DNA from: Arthrobacter rhizosphaerae
GTDB taxonomy: Bacteria; Actinomycetota; Actinomycetes; Actinomycetales; Micrococcaceae
Direction: 5' to 3'
NCBI RefSeq assembly: GCF_023062595.1
Contig: NZ_JALLAN010000011.1
Location: 62,001 to 126,000, forward strand
DNA length: 64,000 nt
Of the stretch, positions 34,061 to 43,348 are shown in pieces. A program made the position numbers and the translations under genes. The notes below the pieces were generated by a model. That model saw only the letters and a program-made list of their open reading frames with translations, was not told where the DNA came from and did not search any database. Positions within the stretch are counted from its first letter, which is position 1, and each line of letters opens with the position of its first letter.

Positions 34061-34126
34061 CCCAAGCTCAGGACGCGCAAATGCCCATGGGACGCACACA
34101 CGGCCTGAGGACACCCACACCGGCCT

Positions 34127-34155
34127 AAGGACACCCAGGGGATCCGGGTGTCCTT
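34127..34155. terminator. Hairpin between convergent genes
   Basis: Perfect 10-bp inverted repeat AAGGACACCC / GGGTGTCCTT with a 9-base loop, between the MocR and SRPBCC gene ends. Extra copies of GGACACCC lie at 34109 and on the left arm. No T-run, so termination is inferred from position. Confidence 0.55.
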
Positions 34156-34211
34156 GGTCCATATGCGCGTCCCCGGACCAGATCTGTGTCCTTGAGGGGG
34201 TTCAGCCCCGG

Positions 34212-34907
34212 CTAGGCGTAGACCCTTTCGAGGAAGCCGCCCCAATCCGCTGCGATCTCTTCAGAGCTCGCCTTGCCGCTGAAATCGTGCACGGTCATTC
34301 CCACGGGGGCGCCGAACGAGTTGCGGCCGAAGAACCGGTACATGGCCTCGGATGTGCGAAGCCCAAGGAAGTGCTCATTCGAGAAGTCCACCTCCCCGGA
34401 AAGCCTGCCGACGCCGTCGAGCTCCAACTCCACAGACTGCCCCTGCGCCGAGTCCCCGACCCCAAGGGCCTCCTTGAGCCGCACAAATCCCTGCGGATTC
34501 TGCGAGGAGGCAGGGGCCTGGACGTCCGCAAACGCGACAGGTTTCCCATTGAAATACTTCAGGTACTGCCCGAGGGTATGGAGGTAGAACTCGGTGTGCT
34601 TGCTCGCGCCGTCGTACTGCTGGTCCCAGTCGTCGGTGAAGATGCCGCTGTGCACATAGTGAAGCTTGGCCCGTCCGCCCTCGACTGGTTCCAGAACGTG
34701 CTCCAACTGGTTGAACCAGCCGTCCGGACCGTCCATCCGGGTGACCAGGTGGCGGGGATAGTCGTCCACTGTCCTGACGGCCGGCCACTGGTCCGTGGGG
34801 AACATCCAGGCGGGCGTGTCCTTGGTGACCGCTTCCCAGACCTGCTCCGGCGTTCCGGGCAGCTCGGTATCGACGACGATCTCGAATTCACGGTTGTTGT
34901 CAGTCAT
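34212..34907 (-). CDS. SRPBCC/AHSA1-like protein
   Basis: A 231-residue protein with an AHA1-like START fold: FEIVVDTELPGTPEQVWEAV, WFNQLEHVLEPVEGG, and a C-terminal segment (DWGGFLERVYA). It probably binds a hydrophobic ligand. Its start overlaps the end of the ArsR-type regulator by 8 bases (ATGACTGA), so the two are translationally coupled. ArsR-AHSA1 pairs are widespread and the regulator likely controls both genes. Confidence 0.85.
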   Translation of the reverse strand: MTDNNREFEIVVDTELPGTPEQVWEAVTKDTPAWMFPTDQWPAVRTVDDYPRHLVTRMDGPDGWFNQLEHVLEPVEGGRAKLHYVHSGIFTDDWDQQYDGASKHTEFYLHTLGQYLKYFNGKPVAFADVQAPASSQNPQGFVRLKEALGVGDSAQGQSVELELDGVGRLSGEVDFSNEHFLGLRTSEAMYRFFGRNSFGAPVGMTVHDFSGKASSEEIAADWGGFLERVYA

Positions 34908-35529
34908 TGTTCTGCTCCTTGGCTGAATTCTGGGTTTTCGATGGTTTGAGCGCGGGGTGAAGGGCGACGACGAGCCTATGCTTGCGTCCGGACCGTTCGG
35001 TGCCGGACCCGCCGTCGTGATATTTATCTACGAGTTGTGTCACAGCAACGCCGAGCTCCTCAGCGAAGGCAGCGCGGTCCGCAGCGGTCCGGAAGGTGAT
35101 TTCGCCGTCGATCGCGAAAGTGGCGAGTTTCTGCCTGGCCACGGCCGCTCCGGCAATCAACTTCCCCATCTCCTCGACTGTGCGGCCGGCGAGCGCCAGC
35201 AGCCAGAAGGCGGAGAACCGGTCCGAGAACCGATGGGGATCGGGAGCAACCGAGGCAAGCGCCACCGGCGAAATCAGGTACGACGCCGCCGTCGCCTGAA
35301 GCACCCGCTCCGTGACGTTGCCTTTGCGCCGCTCCTCCACAAGTTCCACCAGCCCATGGCGCTCAAGTGCCTTGAGGTGGTAGTTGACCTTCTGTCGAGG
35401 GAGGCCGACTTTGGCTGCCAGCTGTGTGGCTGAGCCCGGGTCCACCAGCTCCTGCAGGATGCGGGTACGGATGGGGTCCAGCGAAGCTTCGGCTGCCGCC
35501 GGGTCCTCGATCACTTCGATGTCCAACAT
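34900..35529 (-). CDS. ArsR-family winged-helix regulator
   Basis: A 209-residue regulator. The winged helix is residues about 17-80 (LDPIRTRILQELVDPGSATQ, KVGLPRQKVNYHLKALERHG). The remaining 130 residues are a helical effector domain (ISPVALASVAPDPHRFSDRF). No Cys metal-site pair is visible, so metal sensing is unlikely. It is the first gene of a two-gene operon with the AHSA1-like gene. Confidence 0.86.
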   Translation of the reverse strand: MLDIEVIEDPAAAEASLDPIRTRILQELVDPGSATQLAAKVGLPRQKVNYHLKALERHGLVELVEERRKGNVTERVLQATAASYLISPVALASVAPDPHRFSDRFSAFWLLALAGRTVEEMGKLIAGAAVARQKLATFAIDGEITFRTAADRAAFAEELGVAVTQLVDKYHDGGSGTERSGRKHRLVVALHPALKPSKTQNSAKEQNND

Positions 35530-35587
35530 GGTTCAAGTATGGCCACCGACAACTTTATTTGTCAAGAACTATTTTTCTGTCCGTTCT

Positions 35588-35658
35588 CCATTTCGATGGT
35601 TCCCCGCCGGATCGATGGTTCGGAACGTCGAATGTGCAGGGAACCGTCGAAACGGCGG
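35588..35658. repeat. Dispersed palindromic element, copy A
   Basis: Arms CCATTTCGATGGTTCCC (35588-35604) and GGGAACCGTCGAAACGG (35639-35655) are inverted with two G:T-type differences. The core contains CGGAACGTCGA. Related copies are at 61206-61277 and 62314-62388. It lies between the divergent ArsR and RluA-type genes. Confidence 0.85.
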
Positions 35659-35713
35659 AGGGTTGGGCGGCGGAAAGAGTGACCGGAAACGGGGAACGTA
35701 GAATGGACCCGTG

Positions 35714-36667
35714 ATGCAATCCCCCCTCCCCGTACGCGACGGCGTGAACGCGACCCGCCTGCGCCTGCCGGTGGAAGGCCCCTGGGCCACGGCGATGGAT
35801 TACATGATGCACCGCTGGGGCCACATCGATCCGCAGGGAATCGAGGACCGGTTCGACGCCGGGGAGATCGTCGGAGAAGGCGGAATCCCCCTTAGCCGGG
35901 CCACAAAACTCGAGGACCACACCTTTATCTGGTACTACCGGACGTTGCCGCCGGAAACCCGTATTCCCGTGGAGCTGAACATCCTGCACCAGGACGAGCA
36001 CCTCCTCGTGGTGGACAAGCCGCACTTCCTGCCTACAACTCCCGGCGGTACCTATATCCAGGAATCGGCCCTGGTGCGGCTCCGGAACCAGCTCAACCTT
36101 CCCCACCTGATTCCTATGCACCGGCTCGACCGGATGACGGCAGGCCTTCTGCTTCTCTCCACCAATCCGGAGACCCGTGGAAAGTACCAGGTGCTGTTCG
36201 AGAAGCGCCAGCTCCAAAAAGAGTACGAGTGTGTGTCGGCCGCTGAACCCGGAGCCGGGTACCCCGCCGTCGAGTACCCCGTCGTGGTGCGAAACCGGAT
36301 GACCAAGTCCCGCAGCTACCTGTTGGCGGAAGTCATCGACGGAGAACCCAATGCGGAAACCCGCATTGAAAGACTCACAACGTACGACGACGGCGGCCGG
36401 CAGCGAGCGCTCTACCGCCTGGAACCGCACTCAGGCAAGACCCACCAGCTCCGGGTGCACATGGCATCGCTGGGGCTCGGCATTCTTAACGACGCCTTCT
36501 ACCCTGACCTGTTGGACAAAGCCCCGGACGATTACACCAAGCCGTTGCAGCTGTTGGCACGCGGCGTACGGTTCGTGGACCCCATCACCAAGGAACCCGT
36601 GGAGTACCGCAGCCGGCTGCAGCTGAGCCATGCCCCAGCTCAGCCTCGGCACACACCGACGAGCTAG
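35714..36667 (+). CDS. RluA-family RNA pseudouridine synthase
   Basis: A 317-residue synthase with the catalytic motif HRLDRMTAGLLLL (Asp of RLD), the N-terminal strand LLVVDKPHFLPTTPGG and the C-terminal SGKTHQLRVHMASLG. It isomerises uridine in rRNA or tRNA; the target position cannot be read from sequence. ATG 35714 is used (a GTG abuts at 35711). Its stop overlaps the macrodomain gene tail-to-tail by 4 bases. Confidence 0.9.
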   Translation: MQSPLPVRDGVNATRLRLPVEGPWATAMDYMMHRWGHIDPQGIEDRFDAGEIVGEGGIPLSRATKLEDHTFIWYYRTLPPETRIPVELNILHQDEHLLVVDKPHFLPTTPGGTYIQESALVRLRNQLNLPHLIPMHRLDRMTAGLLLLSTNPETRGKYQVLFEKRQLQKEYECVSAAEPGAGYPAVEYPVVVRNRMTKSRSYLLAEVIDGEPNAETRIERLTTYDDGGRQRALYRLEPHSGKTHQLRVHMASLGLGILNDAFYPDLLDKAPDDYTKPLQLLARGVRFVDPITKEPVEYRSRLQLSHAPAQPRHTPTS

Positions 36668-37185
36668 CCAAAAACGCTCCGGAACGCGTCCGCCGTCGCG
36701 GTGCTGAACAGGACAAACTCCACGAGCTCAAGCGGGCTGGACGGCGTTTCCGCGGCAAAATTATCCATGGCCTCCAACGCCGCCTTCGCAACCTCTCCCG
36801 CCTCCCAGCCGTAGACACCTGCGCTGATGGCGGGGAAGGCGATGGACTGAGCTCCCAGGGAATCTGCGGCGCGAAGGCTCTCCCGGAAACACGATCTCAG
36901 CAGCGCCGGATCCGTTTCTCCGGCATGCCGGTTTGGGCCAACGGTGTGGATTACCCAGCGCGACGGGAGCTTGAAGCCCGGGGTGACCACCGCGCCGCCC
37001 ACGGGAAGCCCTCCTGGCAGCAGCGTTACCCTGATCTCACGGCATGCCTCCAATAAATCGGGGCCGGCCGCACGGTGAATTGCGCCGTCGACTCCTCCCC
37101 CTCCAAGCAGGGATGAGTTGGCGGCATTGACTATTGCCTCCACGGGACGGGTGGTGATATCGCCTTCAAGGATCTCGATGCGCAT
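36664..37185 (-). CDS. Macrodomain protein (O-acetyl-ADP-ribose deacetylase type)
   Basis: A 173-residue MacroD-type macrodomain: GDITTRPVEAIVNAANSSLLGGGGVDGAIH (split here by nature of the loop: NAANSSLLGGGGVDGAIH binds ADP-ribose), AVVTPGF, IHTVGP and AISAGVYGW. Members remove O-acetyl or mono-ADP-ribosyl groups. The catalytic Asp in GVDGAIH and the GVYG loop are intact. It ends tail-to-tail with the RluA gene. Confidence 0.92.
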   Translation of the reverse strand: MRIEILEGDITTRPVEAIVNAANSSLLGGGGVDGAIHRAAGPDLLEACREIRVTLLPGGLPVGGAVVTPGFKLPSRWVIHTVGPNRHAGETDPALLRSCFRESLRAADSLGAQSIAFPAISAGVYGWEAGEVAKAALEAMDNFAAETPSSPLELVEFVLFSTATADAFRSVFG

Positions 37186-37315
37186 GGCTTAAGTCTGGCA
37201 CTGACCTGCACAGGAAGGCGGCCAGGCCCTGCCGGAGAGACGCGAGCCGGAATAGAATTACCTTCGAGTGGCGGTCATACGCCGCCTGGGTCTCATAAGG
37301 TGAAAGGACCCGTTC

Positions 37316-37972
37316 ATGGACCTGCCGAGGGAATTTCCTGGTGATCGGACAGCGGCCAAATATGCCTACGCTGCTGCAGGACTCGGCGTCGTCGGCGTTG
37401 CGACACTCGGGCTGATGTTCGCGATAGAAGTGCCCAAGAACGGCCCCTTCGTTTTTGGCACGATGAATGATTTTACCGGCGGCCTCTTCAACTTGGTGGT
37501 CATTCCCGTCATCCTCCAGGTTCACCGCCGCCTGGACCCCTCGCTTTGGACACAAGTCGGCAAGTGGACCGTTGTGACGGCCTGCGTAGCCGGCTCCGCA
37601 AGCTCCTTCCTGCTGGTTTTCGACCAACTGGACTTCGCCACCTCAACAAGTATCTCGGTGACGGCCATTGTCATTCAGGGCGCGTGGTTCTTCCTTGCGC
37701 ATCGCAGGTTGCTCAGGATGAACGGTTATCCAAAGAGCCTGGCCAAGCTCGGCGTTTTCATCGGCGGAGCAATGCTCGCAGCTCTTCCTTTGTCGGCTGT
37801 CGCCTTCACGGAAGCGGCGCCCGAGTGGCTGCGGTGGACTGTTGGCGGTGCGGGGATTGCCCTGGGGGCCGCCGCTTGGGTCGCCTGGCCCTACTGGTAT
37901 TTCCGGGCGGGCAAGCTTCTGAGCCACAACGGTGCAAAATCGCAGCTTCCCACCGCCATCCAGGAAGCCTGA
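37316..37972 (+). CDS. Hypothetical six-helix membrane protein
   Basis: A 218-residue integral membrane protein with about six hydrophobic segments (GLGVVGVATLGLMFAIEV, FGTMNDFTGGLFNLVVIPVI, VVTACVAGSASSFLLVF, SISVTAIVIQGAWFFLA and two more). GAAAGGA lies before ATG. I recognise no family. It lies before the DedA gene in the same direction but 57 bases apart. Confidence 0.7.
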   Translation: MDLPREFPGDRTAAKYAYAAAGLGVVGVATLGLMFAIEVPKNGPFVFGTMNDFTGGLFNLVVIPVILQVHRRLDPSLWTQVGKWTVVTACVAGSASSFLLVFDQLDFATSTSISVTAIVIQGAWFFLAHRRLLRMNGYPKSLAKLGVFIGGAMLAALPLSAVAFTEAAPEWLRWTVGGAGIALGAAAWVAWPYWYFRAGKLLSHNGAKSQLPTAIQEA

Positions 37973-38029
37973 CGCCCGGACTCCGGACGGCACGGAGCCA
38001 ACCAGCGGCAAGTACGGTATTTTGTGGCC

Positions 38030-38656
38030 ATGGACATCGGCAATGCTGACAGTTGGGGAGCCGCGATCTACTTTTGGCTCATCCCCATGGTCCTGGCCGA
38101 TGCGGTATTTCCCCTCGTCCCTTCCGAGATGGTGGTGATCACGGGCGGAGCCCTCTCGGCCGACGGGCGCGCCAACGTCTTCCTCGTGGGACTGGTGGCC
38201 GCCTTCTCTTCCTGGATCGGCGATGTGGTGGTGTTCCAGCTCTTCAAACGCCGGCTCAGCCATGTGTTGGACAGATGGTCGTGGGGGCGGAAGTTGCACC
38301 AGGGCATGCATCACGCCATAGAGAAAGCCGGACGTTCCTCTACCTACGGCGCCATCATCGGCGTCAGGTTCATTCCCGGGGGCCGGCTGGCGACGTCGGC
38401 CGCCGCCGGGATTGCCGACGTCACCACGCGCTCGTTCTACCTTTGCGCCGGAATCGGTGCGCTTCTTTGGGCCGTCTGGCTCGTCGGCCTCGGCTATTTC
38501 ACGGGCACTGCCACCGGTTTACCCTTTTGGGCCAGTTCACTGATCGGCGTCGCGGTCGGACTGGTCATCGGGGCGGTTGTGGGCATGATCGCCACTCGCC
38601 GCCGGGGCAACCGCTCCCCCGTCGAGGAACCCGAATCAGACCCAAGCCCGTCCTGA
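38030..38656 (+). CDS. DedA-family membrane protein
   Basis: A 208-residue DedA (SNARE-associated/VTT) protein: FPLVPSEMVVITGGALSADG carries the E-to-G re-entrant motif; SSWIGDVVVFQLFKRRL and GVRFIPGGRLATSAAAGI hold the conserved basic/Gly stretch. DedA proteins act on lipid-carrier recycling and proton homeostasis. GTG 38024 is an alternative start. A basic, polar tail follows the last helix. Confidence 0.87.
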   Translation: MDIGNADSWGAAIYFWLIPMVLADAVFPLVPSEMVVITGGALSADGRANVFLVGLVAAFSSWIGDVVVFQLFKRRLSHVLDRWSWGRKLHQGMHHAIEKAGRSSTYGAIIGVRFIPGGRLATSAAAGIADVTTRSFYLCAGIGALLWAVWLVGLGYFTGTATGLPFWASSLIGVAVGLVIGAVVGMIATRRRGNRSPVEEPESDPSPS

Positions 38657-38665
38657 CGGCGCCGC

Positions 38666-38971
38666 CTAAATCGGCGCCCAGCGCCCTCGGTTCCGGCGAA
38701 GCACCTGCAGCGAGCCGGTGACTGCCACCCGTTCGACGGCGTCGCGCATCATAGACGCCGACGATCTCGCCTGGCTGTTCTCACCGTTGTACTCGGTGGC
38801 CTCCACCAGAAAGCGGAGGTTCAGCTGCGGCACGCCGCCGGCGATATCAAGCTGGTTGGATTCGACGTGATGGCGCGTCTCCAAGGCCTCGACGGCTGCG
38901 GTCATCACCGCTTCCGGTGGGTTACCAGGCCGCAGCCCCGTGATCTTGAGTCTGGTCTGGAACGACGGCAT
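38666..38971 (-). CDS. Hypothetical protein (101 aa)
   Basis: A small protein with beta-alpha-beta character (TRLKITGLRPGNPPEAVMTA, QLDIAGGVPQLNLRFLVEAT) and no membrane segment. Unrecognised. It lies directly downstream of the 32-bp tandem array, so any promoter must be in or beyond the array. Confidence 0.55.
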   Translation of the reverse strand: MPSFQTRLKITGLRPGNPPEAVMTAAVEALETRHHVESNQLDIAGGVPQLNLRFLVEATEYNGENSQARSSASMMRDAVERVAVTGSLQVLRRNRGRWAPI

Positions 38972-38987
38972 GAATCCAACCCTAACC

Positions 38988-39268
38988 CTCCCTCACCTTT
39001 CGCCCCCAAAACGCAAACGCTCCCTCACATTTCGCGAGCTCGGCAGAAAATGCGTGCGAAATGTGAGGGAGCGTCACCCAAAAACGTGCGAAACGTGAGG
39101 GAGCGTCACCCAAAAACGTGCGAAACGTGAGGGAGCGTCACCCCAAAACGTGCGAAACGTGAGGGAGCGTCACCCCAAAACGTGCGAAACGTGAGGGAGC
39201 GTCACCCCAAAACGTGCGAAACGTGAGGGAGCGTCACCCCAAAACGTGCGAAACGTGAGGGAGCGTCA
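38988..39268. repeat. 32-bp tandem array with inverted leader copies
   Basis: Seven direct copies of CGTGCGAAACGTGAGGGAGC + GTCACCCCAAAA start at 39054, 39086, 39118, 39150, 39182, 39214 and 39246. Two inverted relatives (CGCTCCCTCACATTTCGC near 39019 and CTCCCTCACCTTTCGC near 38988) lie at the left end and can pair with the first copies. There are no spacers, so it is not CRISPR. It sits after the ppc stop. Confidence 0.92.
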
Positions 39269-39284
39269 GTAGGAGGGAGTGGGT

Positions 39285-42113
39285 CTATCCCGTGTTGCGG
39301 AGGCCTGCCGCGACGCCGTTGACCGTAATGAGCATGGCCCGCTGGAGGCGCTCATCGATCTCGGCACCGGAAATGCCCTCGCTGGCCTCGGCCCGGATAC
39401 GACGCAGCAGTTCCACCTGGAGGTAGCTGATGGGGTCAAGGTACTGGTCACGGATTTCCAGGGACCGCTTCAACGTGGGCTGGGCGTCGAGCAGGACATT
39501 TTCGCCGGTGAGGTTCTGGATCTCGGTGACGGTGAGCTCGTACTCGGCCCGGATGGTGTGGAACAGGTGGTGCAGTTCTCCAGGGACCAGCGAGGAAACG
39601 TAATAGCCGGCGATGTCCAGATCGGTCTTGGCCAGTGTCATTTCCACGTTGGAAAGGACCGAGCGGAAGAAATGCCAGCGGTCCATCATCTCAACCAGCT
39701 CACCGGCATGGCCGGCTTCCCTGGCGGCTTTCAGCCCGGAGCCGACGCCGAACCAGCCCGGCACGATCTGCCGTGACTGGGTCCAGCCGAACACCCATGG
39801 AATGGCACGCAGTCCACCCAGTCCGGCACCGGAATCGGGGCGCTTGGAGGGCCGGGAGCCGATGTTCAGCGAGCCCAGCTGCTCCACCGGTGTGGATGCC
39901 AGGAAGTAGGCCGGGAGGTCAGGATCATCTATGAGAGTCCGGTACTGGTCGAAAGCGGCGTCCGAAATGATCTCCATAACGTGGCCGTAGCGAACACGCT
40001 CGTCCTCGGACGTCCGCGGGCTGCGGTGCAGGGCTGAGCCTTGCATCACCGCGGCAAGGGAAAGTTCGAGGTTCTCCCTGGCCAGTTCGGGCAGGGAGTA
40101 CTTGTCCGAGATGACCTCACCCTGCTCGGTGAACTTGATTTCGCCTTCCAGCACGCCGTTCGGCTGGGCCATGATGGCATCGTAGGTGGGCCCCCCACCG
40201 CGGCCAACGGAACCGCCACGGCCGTGGAACAGACGCACGCGGACACCGTGCTTAGCGGCGACGTCACGCAGCTTCCGCTGGGTTTTGTGGATCTCCCACT
40301 GACTTGTCATCACGCCGGATTCCTTGTTGGAGTCCGAGTACCCCAGCATGATTTCCTGGATATCGCCGCGCAGCCTGACCAATTCACGGTAGGACGCATT
40401 GGAGAGGAGCTGGTCCACGATTTCGGCCGAGGCCCGCAGCTCTTCAACTGTTTCCAGCAGTGGCGCAAAGCCGATCCTGGCGTACGGCGCCTCACCGAAG
40501 AGGCTGACCAGCCCGGCTTCCCTCGCGAGGACTGCCGCAGCCAGCACGTCATCAGCCCCACGGGTCATGGAGATGATGTACGTCTCGATGACGTCCGGTC
40601 CGTAGGTGCGCAAGGCGCGGCGGATCTCACGGAAGACGTCGTACGTGCCGTCGGCGGCGCCGTCGAGCTTAATGGGGTGACCTGACAGCGGACGGCGGGA
40701 GGCAAGTTCAGCGCCCAGCACGTCGAATCGCTCGGGGCGGCTCAGCTCGGCGTACCGGATGCCCGGTCCGCCAAGGCGGTCCATCAACTGGCCGACGGCG
40801 TCATGGTGGTGGTCGGCATGTTCGCGGATATCCAGGGTGGCGAGGTGCAGCCCGAAGGACGAGATGGCCCGGCGCACGCGCGCGAGCGCACCATCGGCGG
40901 CAAGCGACGCAGAGTGGTGCCGCAGCGAGTTCTCCAGCAGCTCGAAATCTTCGATGAGCTCGGCTGTGGAGATGTAGTCCCTGCCGTGCTCGTGCACTGA
41001 GCCCGCTCCCACGCGCTTGACCGTGTTCAGGAGCTTGGCTTTGATGCACGTCAGTTTGAGCCGGTACGGTTCCTGCGCGTTGAGTTCCAGGACTCGCCGG
41101 TCCAGCCCGGGCAGCTTCGCGAGGTCCGCCTCGATGGAGTCGAGCAGTTCCTGGTCGGCGCCGGCGAGGGCTGTGGAGTTGGACAGAATGGAAATCAGCT
41201 CGTCGATCATGGTGATGCTGATCCGGACGGCGTGCTGATTCTGGAGCTGGAGGATCTCACGCGTTACGGAGGCCGTGACGTTCGGGTTGCCGTCGCGGTC
41301 CCCGCCGATCCAGGAGCCGAACCGGATGGGCGCGTTATGAGCCGGCAGAGTCACACCCTGTTCGGCCAGGAGCTCGGACAGATCGGTCAGCATTTCCGGC
41401 ATCGCGTCCGTGAGGATGCTGTTGAGGTAATAGATGGCGTTCCGGGCTTCGTCCACAGGAGTGGGACGGACCTGGCGGAGCTCGTCCGTCTGCCACATCT
41501 GGTCGATAACCTCGGACAGCTGCCTGTCCTGGCGGCGGCGGGCAGACGTTCCTTCTTCGGTGGATTCGGCAAGGATGTCCGACAACCGCCGGATCTTATC
41601 CAGTACCGAACGCCGGGACGCCTCAGTGGGGTGGGCGGTGAAGATGGGGCGGACGTCGAGCTCGTTCACCACGGTCTGCAGGACGGCGGGACCTGCCTGC
41701 GTGGCGATGTCGGCCACAGCCTTGGCCAGCCAGCCGTCCTTCTCCTGGCGGGTGCGGAGACCGCGAACCCTGTGGACCTGCTCAGCCGCGTTGGCGAGGT
41801 GGAAGTAGAAAGCGAAGGCGCGCACCAGATCGGTTGCCTGCTCAAGGGGCAGGGAGCCGAGCAGCTCGCGGACCTGGGCGACGACGTCGTGCGCGCTCCA
41901 CGGGCCTGTCGCCTGGGCGCCGCCGCGGGCCGCTTCCTTCGATTCCTTCGTCAGGAGCCGGACCTGCTCAACGAGGTCCAGCAGCTCGGGGCCGTGCTGG
42001 CGGACCAGGGATTCACCTAGGAGCGTGGACACGCGCCGGACGTCTGCGCGCAGTTCGGAGGCCAGATCTGTGCTGGCGAGATCGGTGCTGGAATTCAATG
42101 CAGTGTCAGCCAT
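39285..42113 (-). CDS. ppc: Phosphoenolpyruvate carboxylase
   Basis: A 942-residue enzyme that fixes HCO3- onto PEP to form oxaloacetate, replenishing the TCA cycle. Catalytic motifs are intact: [11 protein letters not shown] (His), SDSNKESG, and [17 protein letters not shown]. The C-terminus ends at NTG, as expected for the allosteric site. Length is normal for the family. It faces away from the DUF1684 gene across a 308-base gap. Confidence 0.96.
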   Translation of the reverse strand: MADTALNSSTDLASTDLASELRADVRRVSTLLGESLVRQHGPELLDLVEQVRLLTKESKEAARGGAQATGPWSAHDVVAQVRELLGSLPLEQATDLVRAFAFYFHLANAAEQVHRVRGLRTRQEKDGWLAKAVADIATQAGPAVLQTVVNELDVRPIFTAHPTEASRRSVLDKIRRLSDILAESTEEGTSARRRQDRQLSEVIDQMWQTDELRQVRPTPVDEARNAIYYLNSILTDAMPEMLTDLSELLAEQGVTLPAHNAPIRFGSWIGGDRDGNPNVTASVTREILQLQNQHAVRISITMIDELISILSNSTALAGADQELLDSIEADLAKLPGLDRRVLELNAQEPYRLKLTCIKAKLLNTVKRVGAGSVHEHGRDYISTAELIEDFELLENSLRHHSASLAADGALARVRRAISSFGLHLATLDIREHADHHHDAVGQLMDRLGGPGIRYAELSRPERFDVLGAELASRRPLSGHPIKLDGAADGTYDVFREIRRALRTYGPDVIETYIISMTRGADDVLAAAVLAREAGLVSLFGEAPYARIGFAPLLETVEELRASAEIVDQLLSNASYRELVRLRGDIQEIMLGYSDSNKESGVMTSQWEIHKTQRKLRDVAAKHGVRVRLFHGRGGSVGRGGGPTYDAIMAQPNGVLEGEIKFTEQGEVISDKYSLPELARENLELSLAAVMQGSALHRSPRTSEDERVRYGHVMEIISDAAFDQYRTLIDDPDLPAYFLASTPVEQLGSLNIGSRPSKRPDSGAGLGGLRAIPWVFGWTQSRQIVPGWFGVGSGLKAAREAGHAGELVEMMDRWHFFRSVLSNVEMTLAKTDLDIAGYYVSSLVPGELHHLFHTIRAEYELTVTEIQNLTGENVLLDAQPTLKRSLEIRDQYLDPISYLQVELLRRIRAEASEGISGAEIDERLQRAMLITVNGVAAGLRNTG

Positions 42114-42421
42114 GGAAGCTATCTTTCGGGGGTTCGGAAAGGGTTCGGACTTGGCTCGTACACTGCGCTGGATACTGTGAGCCGGGTTACTTGTTCCTAG
42201 GGGATGTTACCCGCAGCACCCTTAGTAAAGGCAATATGTCTCAGATAATGTCACTGCAGCAGCCAGCCGGGCGGGCCTGATCAACGCCTTCGTCGCCATA
42301 TCCTGAGCCTACGCCTGGAATCGGGGAATGGACCATGATGGACTGCTGTTGATGCCAACGCAGGAGCCACGCACCAGCCAACGTACTCGTCAACGCACTT
42401 ACATCCAGCACGGGAGGAACC
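42114..42421. other. Intergenic region, ppc/DUF1684 divergent promoters
   Basis: A 308-base gap between divergent genes. It must hold both promoters; I see no clear -10/-35 pair, riboswitch or repeat. GGGAGG lies before the DUF1684 start. Confidence 0.4.
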
Positions 42422-43267
42422 ATGAGCACCACGCCTGATGCCCAACTGGAGCGTTGGCAGCGCTTCCGGAAGAGCCGCAACACTGCCCTCGCCAGCGAAC
42501 ACGGCTGGCTGACGCTGACCTCCTTCCAATGGCTGGAGAACCGGCCCTCCCCCGTGGACCTGGTGCCCGGGCTCTGGTCAACAGACGGCACAGGCTCAGC
42601 CAAAGGCGCGACGGCGTTCCTCACCGCTGCGGCGAAAGACGGACTCACGCTGGTGGAGACCGCGGAGCCCGTCGACGGCACCATCTCAGCCTCATTGGCG
42701 AACGAGGAATCGCTGATGTGGGTACAGTTCGGCGGCGAAGACGGCAAGCAGGTGGTGGTGGAACTCGCCAGGCGGGCCCACAAATATGCCATCCGCACCC
42801 GTGATTCACGCTCTCCGGTGTTCACCGGGTTCGACGGCGTGCCCACCTTTGACTACGATCCCGGGTGGGTGGTCCAGGGAAGGTTCGAACCCTACCCGGA
42901 GCCCGTGGACGTGCCGATCGCCACGGCAAATCCGCTGGTGGACGGCATGCACCGCTCAGTGGGGGAAGTGGTGTTCCGGGTTCCTGGGATTCCGCATGAA
43001 ATCCGCCTGCATGCCGAGGAAGAGAAACTCGGCGCCCTCAACGTCACGTTCCACGACGAAACGAACGGCATCTCCACAGATGAGTGGCGAAAGGTCTTCA
43101 TCCCACGCCCACGCCCCGACGGCTCGGTGGTGATCGACTTCAACCGGGCAATCAACTACCCCAGCGCCTTCACTCCATACGGCGCCTGCCCCATGCCGGT
43201 TAAGGGAAATTCGATCGACGTCGAGGTGACTGCGGGTGAGAAGCTTCCTGCGGGCAGCCTCGGCTAA
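42422..43267 (+). CDS. DUF1684 family protein
   Basis: A 281-residue cytoplasmic protein with the DUF1684 pattern: EHGWLTLTSFQWLE at the start, a middle beta-rich domain (YDPGWVVQGRFEPYPEP) and the conserved C-terminal FNRAINYPSAFTPYGACPMP followed by AGEKLPAG. The Cys in GACPMP is invariant in the family. Function unknown. GGGAGG precedes ATG 42422. A long palindrome follows the stop. Confidence 0.85.
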   Translation: MSTTPDAQLERWQRFRKSRNTALASEHGWLTLTSFQWLENRPSPVDLVPGLWSTDGTGSAKGATAFLTAAAKDGLTLVETAEPVDGTISASLANEESLMWVQFGGEDGKQVVVELARRAHKYAIRTRDSRSPVFTGFDGVPTFDYDPGWVVQGRFEPYPEPVDVPIATANPLVDGMHRSVGEVVFRVPGIPHEIRLHAEEEKLGALNVTFHDETNGISTDEWRKVFIPRPRPDGSVVIDFNRAINYPSAFTPYGACPMPVKGNSIDVEVTAGEKLPAGSLG

Positions 43268-43269
43268 CA

Positions 43270-43335
43270 CCCAACTGGGTAGCAGTAGATGCGATTTTGA
43301 GCGCTCAGAACAGCAACTACTGCTACCTAGTTGGG
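43270..43335. repeat. 66-bp palindrome / bidirectional terminator
   Basis: Arms CCCAACTGGGTAGCAGTAG (43270-43288) and CTACTGCTACCTAGTTGGG (43317-43335) are inverted with one mismatch, around a 28-base centre. It lies between the convergent DUF1684 and acyl-CoA dehydrogenase genes, so it can terminate both. Confidence 0.8.
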
Positions 43336-43348
43336 GGACGGAGGACGG

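Noticed and set aside
39054..39268. Possible CRISPR array
   Set aside because: The units abut with no variable spacers and there are no cas genes, so it is a plain tandem repeat.
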